Source: Streptococcus sanguinis SK355 (lineage in GTDB: Bacteria; Bacillota; Bacilli; Lactobacillales; Streptococcaceae). Taken from it: 64,000 bases of DNA. A program made the translations under genes and the position numbers. The stretch spans positions 478,211-542,210 of the forward strand of contig NZ_GL890993.1 of assembly GCF_000212855.1 (NCBI RefSeq), read 5' to 3'. The notes beneath the pieces were generated by a model. That model saw nothing but the letters and a program-made list of their open reading frames with translations, ran no database searches and was not told the origin of the DNA. How positions within the stretch are numbered: the first letter of the stretch is position 1; every line of letters starts with the position of its first letter. Positions 27,749-35,745 of this stretch are shown here, one piece after another.

Positions 27749-28242
27749 TTACTTCTGCGCCGATCTCAAATGTCCTTCTTCCGAGCGAATTCCTTTTGTG
27801 TCAAAGTTGAAGGTTACAATATGCTCGTAATAGTCATTACTGCCAGCTAATTTTGACTTCGATTTAATCGTGATATTATAATTTTCTGGACCAGTCAGAC
27901 CATCTACAAGCTGTCCATTCATCTCGATTTCTGCTACACTGCCATCTTTGAAGGTATGGGTTGACTTAATCGGCTCTGTTGAAGGATCCATACTGCGCGC
28001 TCGTTTATCAAACTCTTCATAAACTGATGACGGATTTCCATCAACAGGGTCTAGATAGGCACCCCATGCCAACTGTGTACCAGAAGTCGCTGTATACTTA
28101 GCTTTGAGATAGTTATACATGCGTTGAGTCTGGCTTTGCCCTGTATCTACGATAGAAGCCAAAATCCCAATCATAGCTACCAACAGCACAATGGTTACAA
28201 TAACCATGGGCAAAGTAGACCCTTGTCTTTTTTCCCTTTCAT
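27749..28242 (-). pseudogene. pilA: PilA minor pilin gene; start codon one base out of frame with the body
   Basis: An AGGAG ribosome site 9 bases before the ATG at 28242 marks the start, but that frame stops after about 15 codons. With one extra A in the six-A tract at 28228-28233 it would read MKGKKRQG followed by STLPMVIVTIVLL, a leader plus pilin helix, and continue intact to 27749. The only in-frame standard start is a TTG at 28213, inside the helix and without leader or ribosome site. The body (about 165 residues) has a transmembrane helix without Glu+5 and a small globular domain. Either the strain is mutant or phase-off, expression needs slippage, or the tract is mis-sequenced. Confidence 0.75.
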
Positions 28243-28282
28243 TGATAATATCTCCTAGTTTTCTCTTTTGATATTGCCAAAA

Positions 28283-28305
28283 TAGTTGTCACAGTCTGAC
28301 AACTA
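28283..28305 (-). terminator. Terminator between pilE2 and pilA
   Basis: Minus-strand TAGTTGTCA/TGACAACTA, a perfect 9-base stem with 5-base loop, followed by TTTTGG. It lies just before pilA and is likely a partial terminator that lowers minor-pilin expression relative to the major pilins. Confidence 0.7.
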
Positions 28306-28314
28306 CTTTGGTAA

Positions 28315-28340
28315 TATCCGACTACAAAGGCAGTCGGATA
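28315..28340 (-). other. Hairpin after pilE2
   Basis: TATCCGACT/AGTCGGATA, a perfect 9-base stem with 8-base loop, upstream of the terminator at 28283-28305 on the same transcript and without a T-run. Probably protects the 3' end of the pilE message from nucleases. Confidence 0.5.
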
Positions 28341-28382
28341 AGAGTTAATTTTCTAATGAATATCTCAAATTAATTCAAGTTA

Positions 28383-28835
28383 TTATTTTGAATTTGCTCC
28401 GCCTTCGGTCCAGTTGTACGTTAAAACTGTTGCCTTAGCATTGCTATCGCTTGGAGTAAAGGTTGAAGTTAGTGTGTGTTTAGCTGAATCAATGACGTGA
28501 GCCGGACCATTTTTATCTTTAGCCAGCGCCTTCTCAATACCATCTTCATTTTTGGCATTTTTAGACAAGTATGGTGCCAGCTTTGCCAAAGTGATTTCAC
28601 CTGGATTGGTTGGGTCGTCCTGAGCTCCGATATAAGACTGGATAGCTGATACCAACTCACGGTGTTCAGACTGGATACGGCTCTTACGAGCGTTATCTTG
28701 GAAGGAAGTGATAGCTGGGATCGCTACAGCTGCGATGATGGCGATAATGATGATTACTACAATCAACTCAACCAAGGTAAAACCTTTACCTTTTTTCTTT
28801 AAATCCTGACGGAATTTTTGCAATTTGTTTAACAT
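28383..28835 (-). CDS. pilE2: PilE2, major pilin
   Basis: 150 residues: an 18-residue class III leader (MLNKLQKFRQDLKKKGKG) cut before FTLVELIVVIIIIAI, Glu at +5. The first 90 or so residues are nearly identical to PilE1; the C-terminal 60 differ. S. sanguinis pili are heteropolymers of PilE1 and PilE2. Start preceded by TTAGGAG. Two hairpins follow. Confidence 0.93.
   Translation of the reverse strand: MLNKLQKFRQDLKKKGKGFTLVELIVVIIIIAIIAAVAIPAITSFQDNARKSRIQSEHRELVSAIQSYIGAQDDPTNPGEITLAKLAPYLSKNAKNEDGIEKALAKDKNGPAHVIDSAKHTLTSTFTPSDSNAKATVLTYNWTEGGANSK
28560..28835 (-). repeat. Duplicated 5' half of pilE2, matching 29150-29425 in pilE1
   Basis: The first roughly 270 bases of the two pilin genes are nearly identical at DNA level, including synonymous positions, while their 3' parts differ. 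This points to a tandem duplication with continuing gene conversion in the conserved half. Confidence 0.8.
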
Positions 28836-28951
28836 ATGTATTTTCTCCTAATGTTTTTATAATATAGCAGCTTAACTGCAGCATAGTTTCTAACTTTTTT
28901 ATTTTTCTCAAATGCAGGGTTTTACTACATCTTATTTAGATGATTTGACAA

Positions 28952-29425
28952 TTAGTTTGAGTTTACACCATTAGCTGACCAGTCGTAGGTCAAAACAGTA
29001 GCTTGGCCTCCATTGCTTGGAGTAAAGGTAGAAATCAATTTATGGTTAGTAGAATCGATTTGGTGAGCAGAACCTGGTGCACTTGTGCTAGAATCTCCAC
29101 TTTTATCTTTAGCCAATGAGTTTACAATACCGTCTTGATTTTTTGCATTTTTAGACATGTATGGTGCTAATTTTGCCAAAGTGATTTCGCCTGGGTTAGT
29201 TGGGTCGTCCTGAGCTCCGATATAAGACTGGATAGCTGATACCAACTCACGGTGTTCTGATTGGATACGGCTCTTACGAGCGTTATCTTGGAAAGAAGTG
29301 ATAGCTGGAATAGCTACAGCTGCGATGATGGCGATAATGATAATTACCACGATCAACTCAACCAAGGTAAAACCTTTACCTTTTTTCTTCAAGTCCTGAC
29401 GGAATTTTTGCAATTTGTTTAACAT
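28952..29425 (-). CDS. pilE1: PilE1, major pilin
   Basis: 157 residues with the same leader and helix as PilE2. A longer frame to 29473 is rejected since ATG 29425 follows CAGGAG and gives the paralogue's leader. The C-terminal part has a short insertion (DKSGDSSTSAPGSAHQID) relative to PilE2. Upstream (29426-29592) the message can form a TGGGAG/CTCCCA hairpin with no T-run, so pilE may be processed from, or transcribed apart from, pilFTG. Confidence 0.93.
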   Translation of the reverse strand: MLNKLQKFRQDLKKKGKGFTLVELIVVIIIIAIIAAVAIPAITSFQDNARKSRIQSEHRELVSAIQSYIGAQDDPTNPGEITLAKLAPYMSKNAKNQDGIVNSLAKDKSGDSSTSAPGSAHQIDSTNHKLISTFTPSNGGQATVLTYDWSANGVNSN

Positions 29426-29592
29426 TTTGAATAGATCTCCTGTTTTTTCATAATTTTTACTATTTTCGCCCACAGGGGCATTTGTTTTGTTCCTAGCTGG
29501 GAGACCCTACAAACTCCCAACATCAGAACGATTTTCCTAACTTTTTGTGCAGAGCAACTACTCCGCGAATCCTAACTTTCTTGAAGCTTCTA

Positions 29593-30819
29593 TTATTGAT
29601 TTGTTTCAGCACCTGCATCCACAGCGTGAGCAAGCTCAAACATTGGCAGCATGACAGAGGCAACGATACCTCCGATGATAACCCCCATGACGATGATCAT
29701 GGCTGGCTCCAAGAGTGAGAGCAGCTGCTTGATAGCTGTTTCAAGCTCTTCTTCATAATAATCTGATGTCTTGACCAGCATGGACTCCAGAGACCCAGAC
29801 TCCTCACCGATCTTTACCATAGAGAGCATCATAGGGGGGAAGAGACCGGTTGAGGTAATCATCCCTGTCAGACGTTCCCCTTTTTGCAGACCTTCATTGG
29901 CGATCTTCATCTTTTCAATGACGACAGCGTTGTTGGTCGTTGCAGCAGCAGACTCAATAGCCTCGACCAGAGGGATACCCGCACTGGTCAGGATAGCCAA
30001 GGTGCTGGCAAAGCGAGCAGTGACAATCTTCTGCATTGGCCCTTTGATGACCGGCAGATTAAGCTTGAGCCGATCCAGTTGGTAGCGACCTGCTTCTGTG
30101 CTGCGATAGCGCAGGAAGAGGAAGACCAGAATCCCTGTCACACCGAAGAGGATGTACCATGAAGAGCGGACAAAGTTACTAGCTGCTAGTACGATACGCG
30201 TTGGCAGTGGCATGGCCATCCCACTCTGCTCAAAGATTCCTGAGAAGCTTGGGATAACGACATAGAGCAGGGCCAAGACTGCAGCCACAGCCAGAAAGGC
30301 TAGGACTGCGGGATAGATCATGGCTCCCTGAATCTGGCGGCTGGTCTTGAGCTCTTTAGTATAGTGCTCAGACATCTTTTCCAGCACCTCGTCCAGCTTA
30401 CCAGTCTTTTCACCGGCCTGCACCATACGGATCAGGAGATCGGGAAACATCCCTTCCTGATCTAGCATGGCCTTGGACAGCTGACTACCTTCTTTTAGGC
30501 TCTTGCTGACGATTTTAAGGCTAGACTTGAGATTCTTTGAAGTAGCCTGTTGTTCTAGGATATCCACTGCGTTATTGAGGGGAATCCCTGACTCCAGCAT
30601 AACCGACATCTGCTTACAGAAGAGCGATATATCCTTGAGCTTGATCTTCTTGCTTTGGAAAAGGACAATCTCCTTAGAGCCCATGACCTTTTCTTCGACA
30701 CTGATTGGCTTCCCTTTGAGACGAATCCGGTTGACGGCGTCGGTCCGGTTAGGAGCATCTACCTCAAGTGTGACAACTCCTTGCCTAGTGTCTAAGTATT
30801 TACAAACATATACTGTCAT
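29593..30819 (-). CDS. pilG: PilG, inner-membrane platform protein (GspF/PilC family)
   Basis: 408 residues with two GspF repeats (about 65-190 and 270-395), each with the LxxGxPLxxAxxIL-type motif (ESGIPLNNAVDILEQ; SAGIPLVEAIESAAA), and three membrane segments (about 170, 220, 380). It is the rotor-like platform on which PilF and PilT act. Starts 3 bases after pilT ends. Confidence 0.94.
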   Translation of the reverse strand: MTVYVCKYLDTRQGVVTLEVDAPNRTDAVNRIRLKGKPISVEEKVMGSKEIVLFQSKKIKLKDISLFCKQMSVMLESGIPLNNAVDILEQQATSKNLKSSLKIVSKSLKEGSQLSKAMLDQEGMFPDLLIRMVQAGEKTGKLDEVLEKMSEHYTKELKTSRQIQGAMIYPAVLAFLAVAAVLALLYVVIPSFSGIFEQSGMAMPLPTRIVLAASNFVRSSWYILFGVTGILVFLFLRYRSTEAGRYQLDRLKLNLPVIKGPMQKIVTARFASTLAILTSAGIPLVEAIESAAATTNNAVVIEKMKIANEGLQKGERLTGMITSTGLFPPMMLSMVKIGEESGSLESMLVKTSDYYEEELETAIKQLLSLLEPAMIIVMGVIIGGIVASVMLPMFELAHAVDAGAETNQ

Positions 30820-30822
30820 GCT

Positions 30823-31887
30823 CTAGTACCCCACTATTCCTAGGGATTTTTCAACTTGAGCGCGGTCCACTGAGTAGGACAGCAGTGTTCTTTGGTCGAT
30901 GACATTGCGACGGTAGAGTCCCATGAGCGAAGTGTCCATGGTAATCATGCCTAGCTGAGCACCTGTTTGGATTGGGGTTAGCAGCTGGTGGGTCTTTCCT
31001 TCGCGAATGAGGTTGCGAATAGCGGGTGTTCCCAGCATGATTTCAAAGGCGGCCACACGACCCTTGCCGGTCGCTGTACGCATGAGCTGCTGCGATACAA
31101 CCCCCTCCATAACGGCTGAAAGCTGTACACGGATCTGCTCCTGCTGCTCGGCTGGAAATACGTCGATAATCCGGTCCATGGTGTTTACGGCACCGACCGT
31201 GTGGAGAGTTGACAGGACTAAGTGACCTGTTTCCGCCGCACGCAGCGCGATTTCAATCGTTTCCTTATCCCGCATCTCACCGACTAAGATGACATCCGGG
31301 TCCTGACGAAGGGCGCCGCGGAGGGCATTGCCGAAGCTTTGCGTATCCGCTCCCAGCTCACGTTGGTTGACCAAGCACTTATTATGCGTGTGCATGTACT
31401 CGATCGGATCTTCAATCGTAATGATGTGCTCGTCCCGCAAGCTGTTCATGTAGTTGATCATGGTTGCCAGGGTCGTTGACTTTCCGCTTCCTGTTGGCCC
31501 GGTAACCAATATCAGCCCCCGGCGTTTCTCAGCCAGTTTTTTGATAACTGGTGGCAATCCCAGAGATTCCATAGATGGAATATCCTTGGGAATGACCCGC
31601 AAGGCAATCCCGCAGTTGTTTTTCTGCTTAAATATATTGACCCGCAAGCGATAGCCATTGTCGACCTCGTAGGCACAGTCCACTTCACCGACTTCTAAAA
31701 GATGGGCAATCTGCTTATCATTTAAAATGTGCTTGGTGAAGCGAACCGTGTCTTCGTTGGTCAAAATTGTATTGTTGAGTTGTGTTAACCTCCCGTGCAG
31801 ACGCATGGTTGGCTCAGCGCCAACCGTGAAGTGGATATCTGATGCACCCGCTTCAATCGCCTGCTTAATTAACTCATCCAAATTCAT
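30823..31887 (-). CDS. pilT: PilT, pilus retraction ATPase
   Basis: 354 residues. Walker A GPTGSGKSTT, Asp box and Walker B (DPDVILVGEMRD), and the family motif AETGHLVLSTLHT. A hexameric ATPase that depolymerises the pilus and powers twitching. It starts one base after the pilF stop, so expression is coupled. In S. sanguinis, PilT is reported to be down-regulated by CiaR-dependent small RNAs, which makes the CiaR-type box near pilF interesting. Confidence 0.96.
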   Translation of the reverse strand: MNLDELIKQAIEAGASDIHFTVGAEPTMRLHGRLTQLNNTILTNEDTVRFTKHILNDKQIAHLLEVGEVDCAYEVDNGYRLRVNIFKQKNNCGIALRVIPKDIPSMESLGLPPVIKKLAEKRRGLILVTGPTGSGKSTTLATMINYMNSLRDEHIITIEDPIEYMHTHNKCLVNQRELGADTQSFGNALRGALRQDPDVILVGEMRDKETIEIALRAAETGHLVLSTLHTVGAVNTMDRIIDVFPAEQQEQIRVQLSAVMEGVVSQQLMRTATGKGRVAAFEIMLGTPAIRNLIREGKTHQLLTPIQTGAQLGMITMDTSLMGLYRRNVIDQRTLLSYSVDRAQVEKSLGIVGY

Positions 31888-31888
31888 C

Positions 31889-33571
31889 CTAAACTTCCCC
31901 TTCTAGACTGAAGGCAATCTTCATTGCTTCTTCAATCGTTGTAGTCCCCTGTTTTGCGATATCAATGGCCTCCTCCGCCAAGTCTCGCATACCATTTTTC
32001 TTAGCTTCTGCTCGAAGCTGTGACGTTGTTCCACCATCATTAATTAGTGATTTAATCTCCCTTGTCACCGCCATGATTTCGTGGATGGCAATACGTCCAT
32101 AGTATCCCGTGCCGCTGCAGTAGTTACAGCCGCGTCCGCGATACAAGGTGTCTCCCTTGTGAATACCGATACCTGCATGTTCATTTGTTTCTACAGTATA
32201 CTCAGTCTTACACTTAGGACAGATGCGCTTAATCAAGCGCTGTGCGATAATACCGACAGTCGCTGTTGATACCAGATAAGGCTTGATGCCCATATCGACC
32301 AAACGGTTGACTGTACTAGCTGTGTCATTGGTGTGGATAGTCGAGAGAACGACGTGACCAGTGATAGCGGCACGAACCGCGATACTAGCTGTCTCTTCGT
32401 CCCGAATTTCCCCCAAGAGAACGATGTCCGGGTCCTGACGCAGGATACTTCTCAAACCACTCGCAAAGGTCAGTCCAGCTTTGTTATTTACCTGAACTTG
32501 GTTGACCCCTTCCAATCGGTACTCAACCGGATCTTCAACAGTGATGATATTTTTTCCTACATCATTGAGCTCACGGAGCGCTGTGTAGAGAGTGGTTGTC
32601 TTTCCGCTTCCCGTAGGACCAGTCAGCAAGATAATGCCTTCTGGCGCCTTAAGAATATCTTCAAAGAGCTTCTGGTTGGTTGGCGAGAATCCCAGCTCCT
32701 CTTTACTAAGGAGAGTTGCATTCCGGCTCAAAATCCGAATAACGATTTTTTCACCGAATACAGTAGGCAAGACTGAAACCCGCATATCGACTTCTTTGCC
32801 GTCGATGGTTGTCTCAATCCGTCCATCCTGAGGAATCCGCCGCTCGGCGATGTCCAGACCACTCATGATCTTAATCCGTGTCGCAATGGCTGAGTGAGCA
32901 TTGGCTTTCAACTGCATGTTTTCCACCAAGGTTCCGTCAACCCGGAAACGAACACGAACAACTTTTTCAAAAGGCTCAATATGGATATCGCTGGTCCGCG
33001 TCTTGATTGCCTGACTGATAATCGAGTCAATCAAACGTACAACCGGAGCGTTTTTGATTTCGAGATCTTCTTCGACAATCTCTTCATCCACATTAAAACC
33101 TTCGATTTCGGTCGCTGCCTGTTGGGCTTCTTCTCCTTTAGAATAGTATTGATCGATATACTTCTCAATATCATCCCGAAAAGTTACATAAGGTTCTACC
33201 GCCATCTTAGAGACGATTTTAACATCGTCTAGGGCGATATAGTTGCTTGGGTCTGCCATCGCAACTATTAATTTGGGTTCTTCTCCCTCTTCCCCATCTG
33301 TGAAAGAGATCGGAATCAATCCATGACGTTTAGCAACTTTCTCTGAAACCTTCTCGACAGCTTCCTTTTCTATCACAAACTGTGATAGATTGACATGAGG
33401 TACACGGTAATAGTAACTCATGACTTTCAGCATATCTTCTTCTGTCACATAGCCCTTGCTGATTAGATATCTCTCTAACTGCATGTTTGATTGTGGCATA
33501 TCTTGAAGAATTTCTTCTTTTTGAGCTGCCGTTATCAGATTGAATTGAACCAATATAGCGATTAGTGCCAT
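31889..33571 (-). CDS. pilF: PilF, pilus extension ATPase (GspE/PilB family)
   Basis: 560 residues: N-terminal GspE_N domain (about 1-150), then the secretion ATPase with Walker A GPTGSGKTTT, Walker B DPDIVLLGEIRD and the four-cysteine zinc motif (CPKCKTEY ... GCNYCSGTGYYGR). It drives pilus polymerisation. First gene of the pil locus; start follows AGGAGAAACAA. Its promoter is not obvious; a TGTTATCTA extended -10-like element lies about 60 bases upstream. Confidence 0.95.
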   Translation of the reverse strand: MALIAILVQFNLITAAQKEEILQDMPQSNMQLERYLISKGYVTEEDMLKVMSYYYRVPHVNLSQFVIEKEAVEKVSEKVAKRHGLIPISFTDGEEGEEPKLIVAMADPSNYIALDDVKIVSKMAVEPYVTFRDDIEKYIDQYYSKGEEAQQAATEIEGFNVDEEIVEEDLEIKNAPVVRLIDSIISQAIKTRTSDIHIEPFEKVVRVRFRVDGTLVENMQLKANAHSAIATRIKIMSGLDIAERRIPQDGRIETTIDGKEVDMRVSVLPTVFGEKIVIRILSRNATLLSKEELGFSPTNQKLFEDILKAPEGIILLTGPTGSGKTTTLYTALRELNDVGKNIITVEDPVEYRLEGVNQVQVNNKAGLTFASGLRSILRQDPDIVLLGEIRDEETASIAVRAAITGHVVLSTIHTNDTASTVNRLVDMGIKPYLVSTATVGIIAQRLIKRICPKCKTEYTVETNEHAGIGIHKGDTLYRGRGCNYCSGTGYYGRIAIHEIMAVTREIKSLINDGGTTSQLRAEAKKNGMRDLAEEAIDIAKQGTTTIEEAMKIAFSLEGEV

Positions 33572-33674
33572 TTGTTTCTCCTGTCTGTGATTTTTTTGTA
33601 AAAATCCTTCAATTCTTTCTATGCGTTAATAGATAACAGCTTTCTTAAAAAAATCTCCCTCGCTTAAAGTTTCC

Positions 33675-33691
33675 TTTAAGGTTTCTTTAAG
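33675..33691 (+). promoter_or_regulatory. CiaR-type direct repeat upstream of pilF
   Basis: TTTAAG-GTTTC-TTTAAG, exactly the TTTAAG-N5-TTTAAG arrangement known for CiaR sites; a third TTTAAG follows at 33695. Orientation points away from pilF, with a weak -10 (TAGGCT) 10 bases downstream. It could drive a rightward small RNA or act on the divergent pilF promoter. Confidence 0.55.
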
Positions 33692-33877
33692 CTTTTTAAG
33701 TTAGGCTAGTACATGGAAAATTTACCAATAGAACCAAACTTAATGTTTTAAGTTAGATGCTTTGAGCAGTATCTCCATTTGATAAACCTCGTAAATAGTC
33801 CTTAAACCAATCCTAGGATTGACAAGGGCGTTTTAGATTTGTCAAAAGGGGCGCAAAAAAGCAGATGCCAAAAACAT

Positions 33878-34040
33878 TTGTTCTTGCGTTCTTAAATACT
33901 ATACAAAGCAAGTTCTCTTGCAAAATTTCTCATGCTTTTAGATGCAGGTTAAACCGTGTGTGTGTGAAGTTGGTTTAACCCGAATCAGCAAGCAGCCAGT
34001 GCCATAAGATAAGAATTCTTGTCTTATGGTTTTTTCTTTT
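33878..34040 (+). ncRNA. Candidate small RNA divergent from pilF
   Basis: TTGTTC (33878), 16 bases, TATACA (33900) would start an RNA near 33911. It contains a GCAAG/CTTGC hairpin at its 5' end, a perfect GGTTAAACC/GGTTTAACC stem (33947-33955 with 33972-33980) and a strong terminator, CCATAAGATAAG/CTTGTCTTATGG (34002-34029) followed by T6. No open reading frame fits. About 125 nucleotides. It does not match the csRNA, tracrRNA or 6S patterns I know. Confidence 0.5.
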
Positions 34041-34640
34041 TACCGATATGCATATTTTGGTAGGAAATGCTAGGAACAAAAGCTTTATTTGCTTTAAAAA
34101 ACATTTACCTATCACAGTATATGACATAATTGACATCTTGTCAACAGGTTTGCCTCGAAAAAAATGACTGCATTTAAAAAAATGTTTAATTTTGACAAAA
34201 CCTTGTTATATCAAGCTTTTTGACACTTTTTTAAAGCGTTTTTTTACTTCGAGGATAAAAAAAAGCAAATTTTTTTGAGGAAATTTCCCCTTTACTGCTT
34301 CTTTTTCAACCTTCAGATGGACAGTGTGACAGCATCTGTCCTCTTCTAATCGGTAGTCGATATGCTTAGGAAAGGCGCTTCAGGACAAGGCTTAGCAAGC
34401 TTTGCCTGTTTCTTCCTACCCAATAGTATATGCTAAAGAAAATGCATTGTCAATACATTTGCATTTTATTATATGTAAAACCTATCTAAAAATGCACAAT
34501 GTACTCAGCTTGTCTATTTTTTATAGAAAAACTACAAAATCAAAAAGGCTAGAATTTACAGACAAAGAAATAGAGAAATTAAATAAGAAGAAAATCATAA
34601 AAATAGAACCAGTTGAGTGATGGAAATTAGACTGCAAAAC
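34041..34640. other. AT-rich intergenic region without a convincing gene
   Basis: Very AT-rich. Holds a perfect dyad at 34130-34144, a TTGACA-17-TTTACT promoter-like pair starting near 34219, and a 72-codon TTG-start frame (34402-34620) without ribosome site that I do not accept as a gene. Its Lys-rich C-terminal half could be a decayed remnant. Confidence 0.5.
34130..34144. promoter_or_regulatory. Perfect dyad TTGACA-N3-TGTCAA
   Basis: TTGACA-TCT-TGTCAA, same arms and spacing as the dyad upstream of esxA at 7078-7092. A wider pair, TTGACAA/TTGTCAA, occurs at 33819-33845. Factor unknown. Confidence 0.4.
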
Positions 34641-34666
34641 GAAAAAACAGCCCGATTATCGGACTG
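34641..34666 (-). terminator. Terminator after the zinc exporter gene
   Basis: Minus-strand CAGTCCGA/TCGGGCTG stem with TTA-type loop and one mismatch, followed by TTTTTTCG. Confidence 0.8.
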
Positions 34667-34691
34667 TAGAGATATGTTTACAGTAGTACTA

Positions 34692-35579
34692 TTAAGTATG
34701 AGGTTTTAAATCACTCTCCCCGCCTAAACACCACTCTTCATGCTCTTCCAAGCTGCTATCCGTCTGGATAGTGATTTTGGTGATGCCATAGGCTTGCAGT
34801 TCTTGACGCAGAGTAGTCTGGGTCTCGGCCAGTAGCTCTGGATTTTCAAGACAGATATGGATCATAGCAAATTTTTCCATACCGTCTGTGGTCCAGACAT
34901 TGAGTTGGGTAATAGTCTGAACGTTTTCAACTGCCAGAATTTCCTGATAAAGCTGACTCAAATCAATATCGCTAGGGATATGATCCAGAAAAATCTTGAT
35001 GTTTTCCCAGAACTTAGGCAGGGCCTTGCTGAGGATGAAGCCCGCGATAAGCAGGGAGAGCAGCGGATCTAGAAAATACCAATCGGTAAAGCGCAAAACA
35101 ATAGAGACCAGAATAACAGCCACCCAGCCCAAAATGTCCTCTAAGAAATGCAGACTGAGAATAGACTCATTATGACTGTGTCCATGACCATGGCCGACTA
35201 CCTTGCTGGCTGCTAGATTGACTATAATGGCGAAAATACCCAGCACCAGCATGCCGTCATAATTGACCTTTTCAGGCGCAAAGACCTTGGGTACGTTTTC
35301 GATAATCACCAAGGTCGAGCCGACTAGCAAGATGACCGAGGTCAGCAAGGCTCCCAAAAGGCTGTAGCGCTTGTAGCCCAGAGTGTATTTCTTGTCTTCT
35401 TTTTTATTAGAAATTTTTTCAAAAAGGGTAGAGAGTCCGATAGCCATCGCGTCTCCTGTGTCGTGCACAGCGTCGGCTAATACAGCGCTGGAATTGAACA
35501 TAAAGCCAAAGATAAACTCAAGAATGGCAAAGGAAAAGTTTAACAGAAAAGCAATGGTCATATTTTTACTAGATTTCAC
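34692..35579 (-). CDS. czcD: Cation diffusion facilitator, zinc exporter CzcD-like
   Basis: 295 residues with six membrane segments and a cytosolic C-terminal domain. Metal residues typical of CDF zinc transporters are present: ADAVHDTGDA in helix 2, the His-rich loop GHGHGHSHNES between helices 4 and 5, and FLEDILGWVAV in helix 5. Exports zinc (possibly other divalent ions) in exchange for protons. The divergent TetR gene matches the czcD/sczA layout of S. pneumoniae. Confidence 0.88.
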   Translation of the reverse strand: MKSSKNMTIAFLLNFSFAILEFIFGFMFNSSAVLADAVHDTGDAMAIGLSTLFEKISNKKEDKKYTLGYKRYSLLGALLTSVILLVGSTLVIIENVPKVFAPEKVNYDGMLVLGIFAIIVNLAASKVVGHGHGHSHNESILSLHFLEDILGWVAVILVSIVLRFTDWYFLDPLLSLLIAGFILSKALPKFWENIKIFLDHIPSDIDLSQLYQEILAVENVQTITQLNVWTTDGMEKFAMIHICLENPELLAETQTTLRQELQAYGITKITIQTDSSLEEHEEWCLGGESDLKPHT

Positions 35580-35612
35580 GGCAGCCTCCTTTCAGTTTGG
35601 CTAAATTTATAG

Positions 35613-35643
35613 TATAATGTAATCAAAACGGAACACCTTGTTC
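35613..35643 (+). promoter_or_regulatory. Promoter and operator of the TetR (SczA-like) gene
   Basis: TATAAT at 35613-35618 with TTTCAG 17 bases upstream, then GAACA-CCT-TGTTC at 35631-35643 over the start point. A second GAACA...TGTTC pair lies at 35715-35736, just before the chosen ATG. These dyads are likely binding sites of the TetR protein. Confidence 0.55.
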
Positions 35644-35745
35644 AGTTTTCATCTTTATTATCCCTTATTCTCAGAAAGGAAACAAGAAGCAATTGAGGAG
35701 CTTTGTCCGTTACTGAACAATCCTGCTCTTTTGTTCCGAAATGCT

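Noticed and set aside
28211..28213. TTG as the pilA start
   Set aside because: It lies inside the membrane helix, has no ribosome site, and would remove the leader that PilD must cut.
28228..28233. Programmed ribosomal -1 frameshift of the A-AAA-AAG type in pilA
   Set aside because: The tract is G-A6-G in the wrong phase for the X-XXY-YYZ heptamer, and it lies within a few codons of the start; slippage of RNA polymerase or an indel is more plausible.
33878..34040. tracrRNA or 6S RNA identity for the candidate small RNA
   Set aside because: No anti-repeat or cas genes nearby, and the size and stems do not fit 6S RNA.
34402..34620. 72-codon plus-strand frame upstream of the zinc exporter
   Set aside because: TTG start, no ribosome site, no recognisable domain, very AT-rich. 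Possibly a decayed remnant but not supported as a gene.
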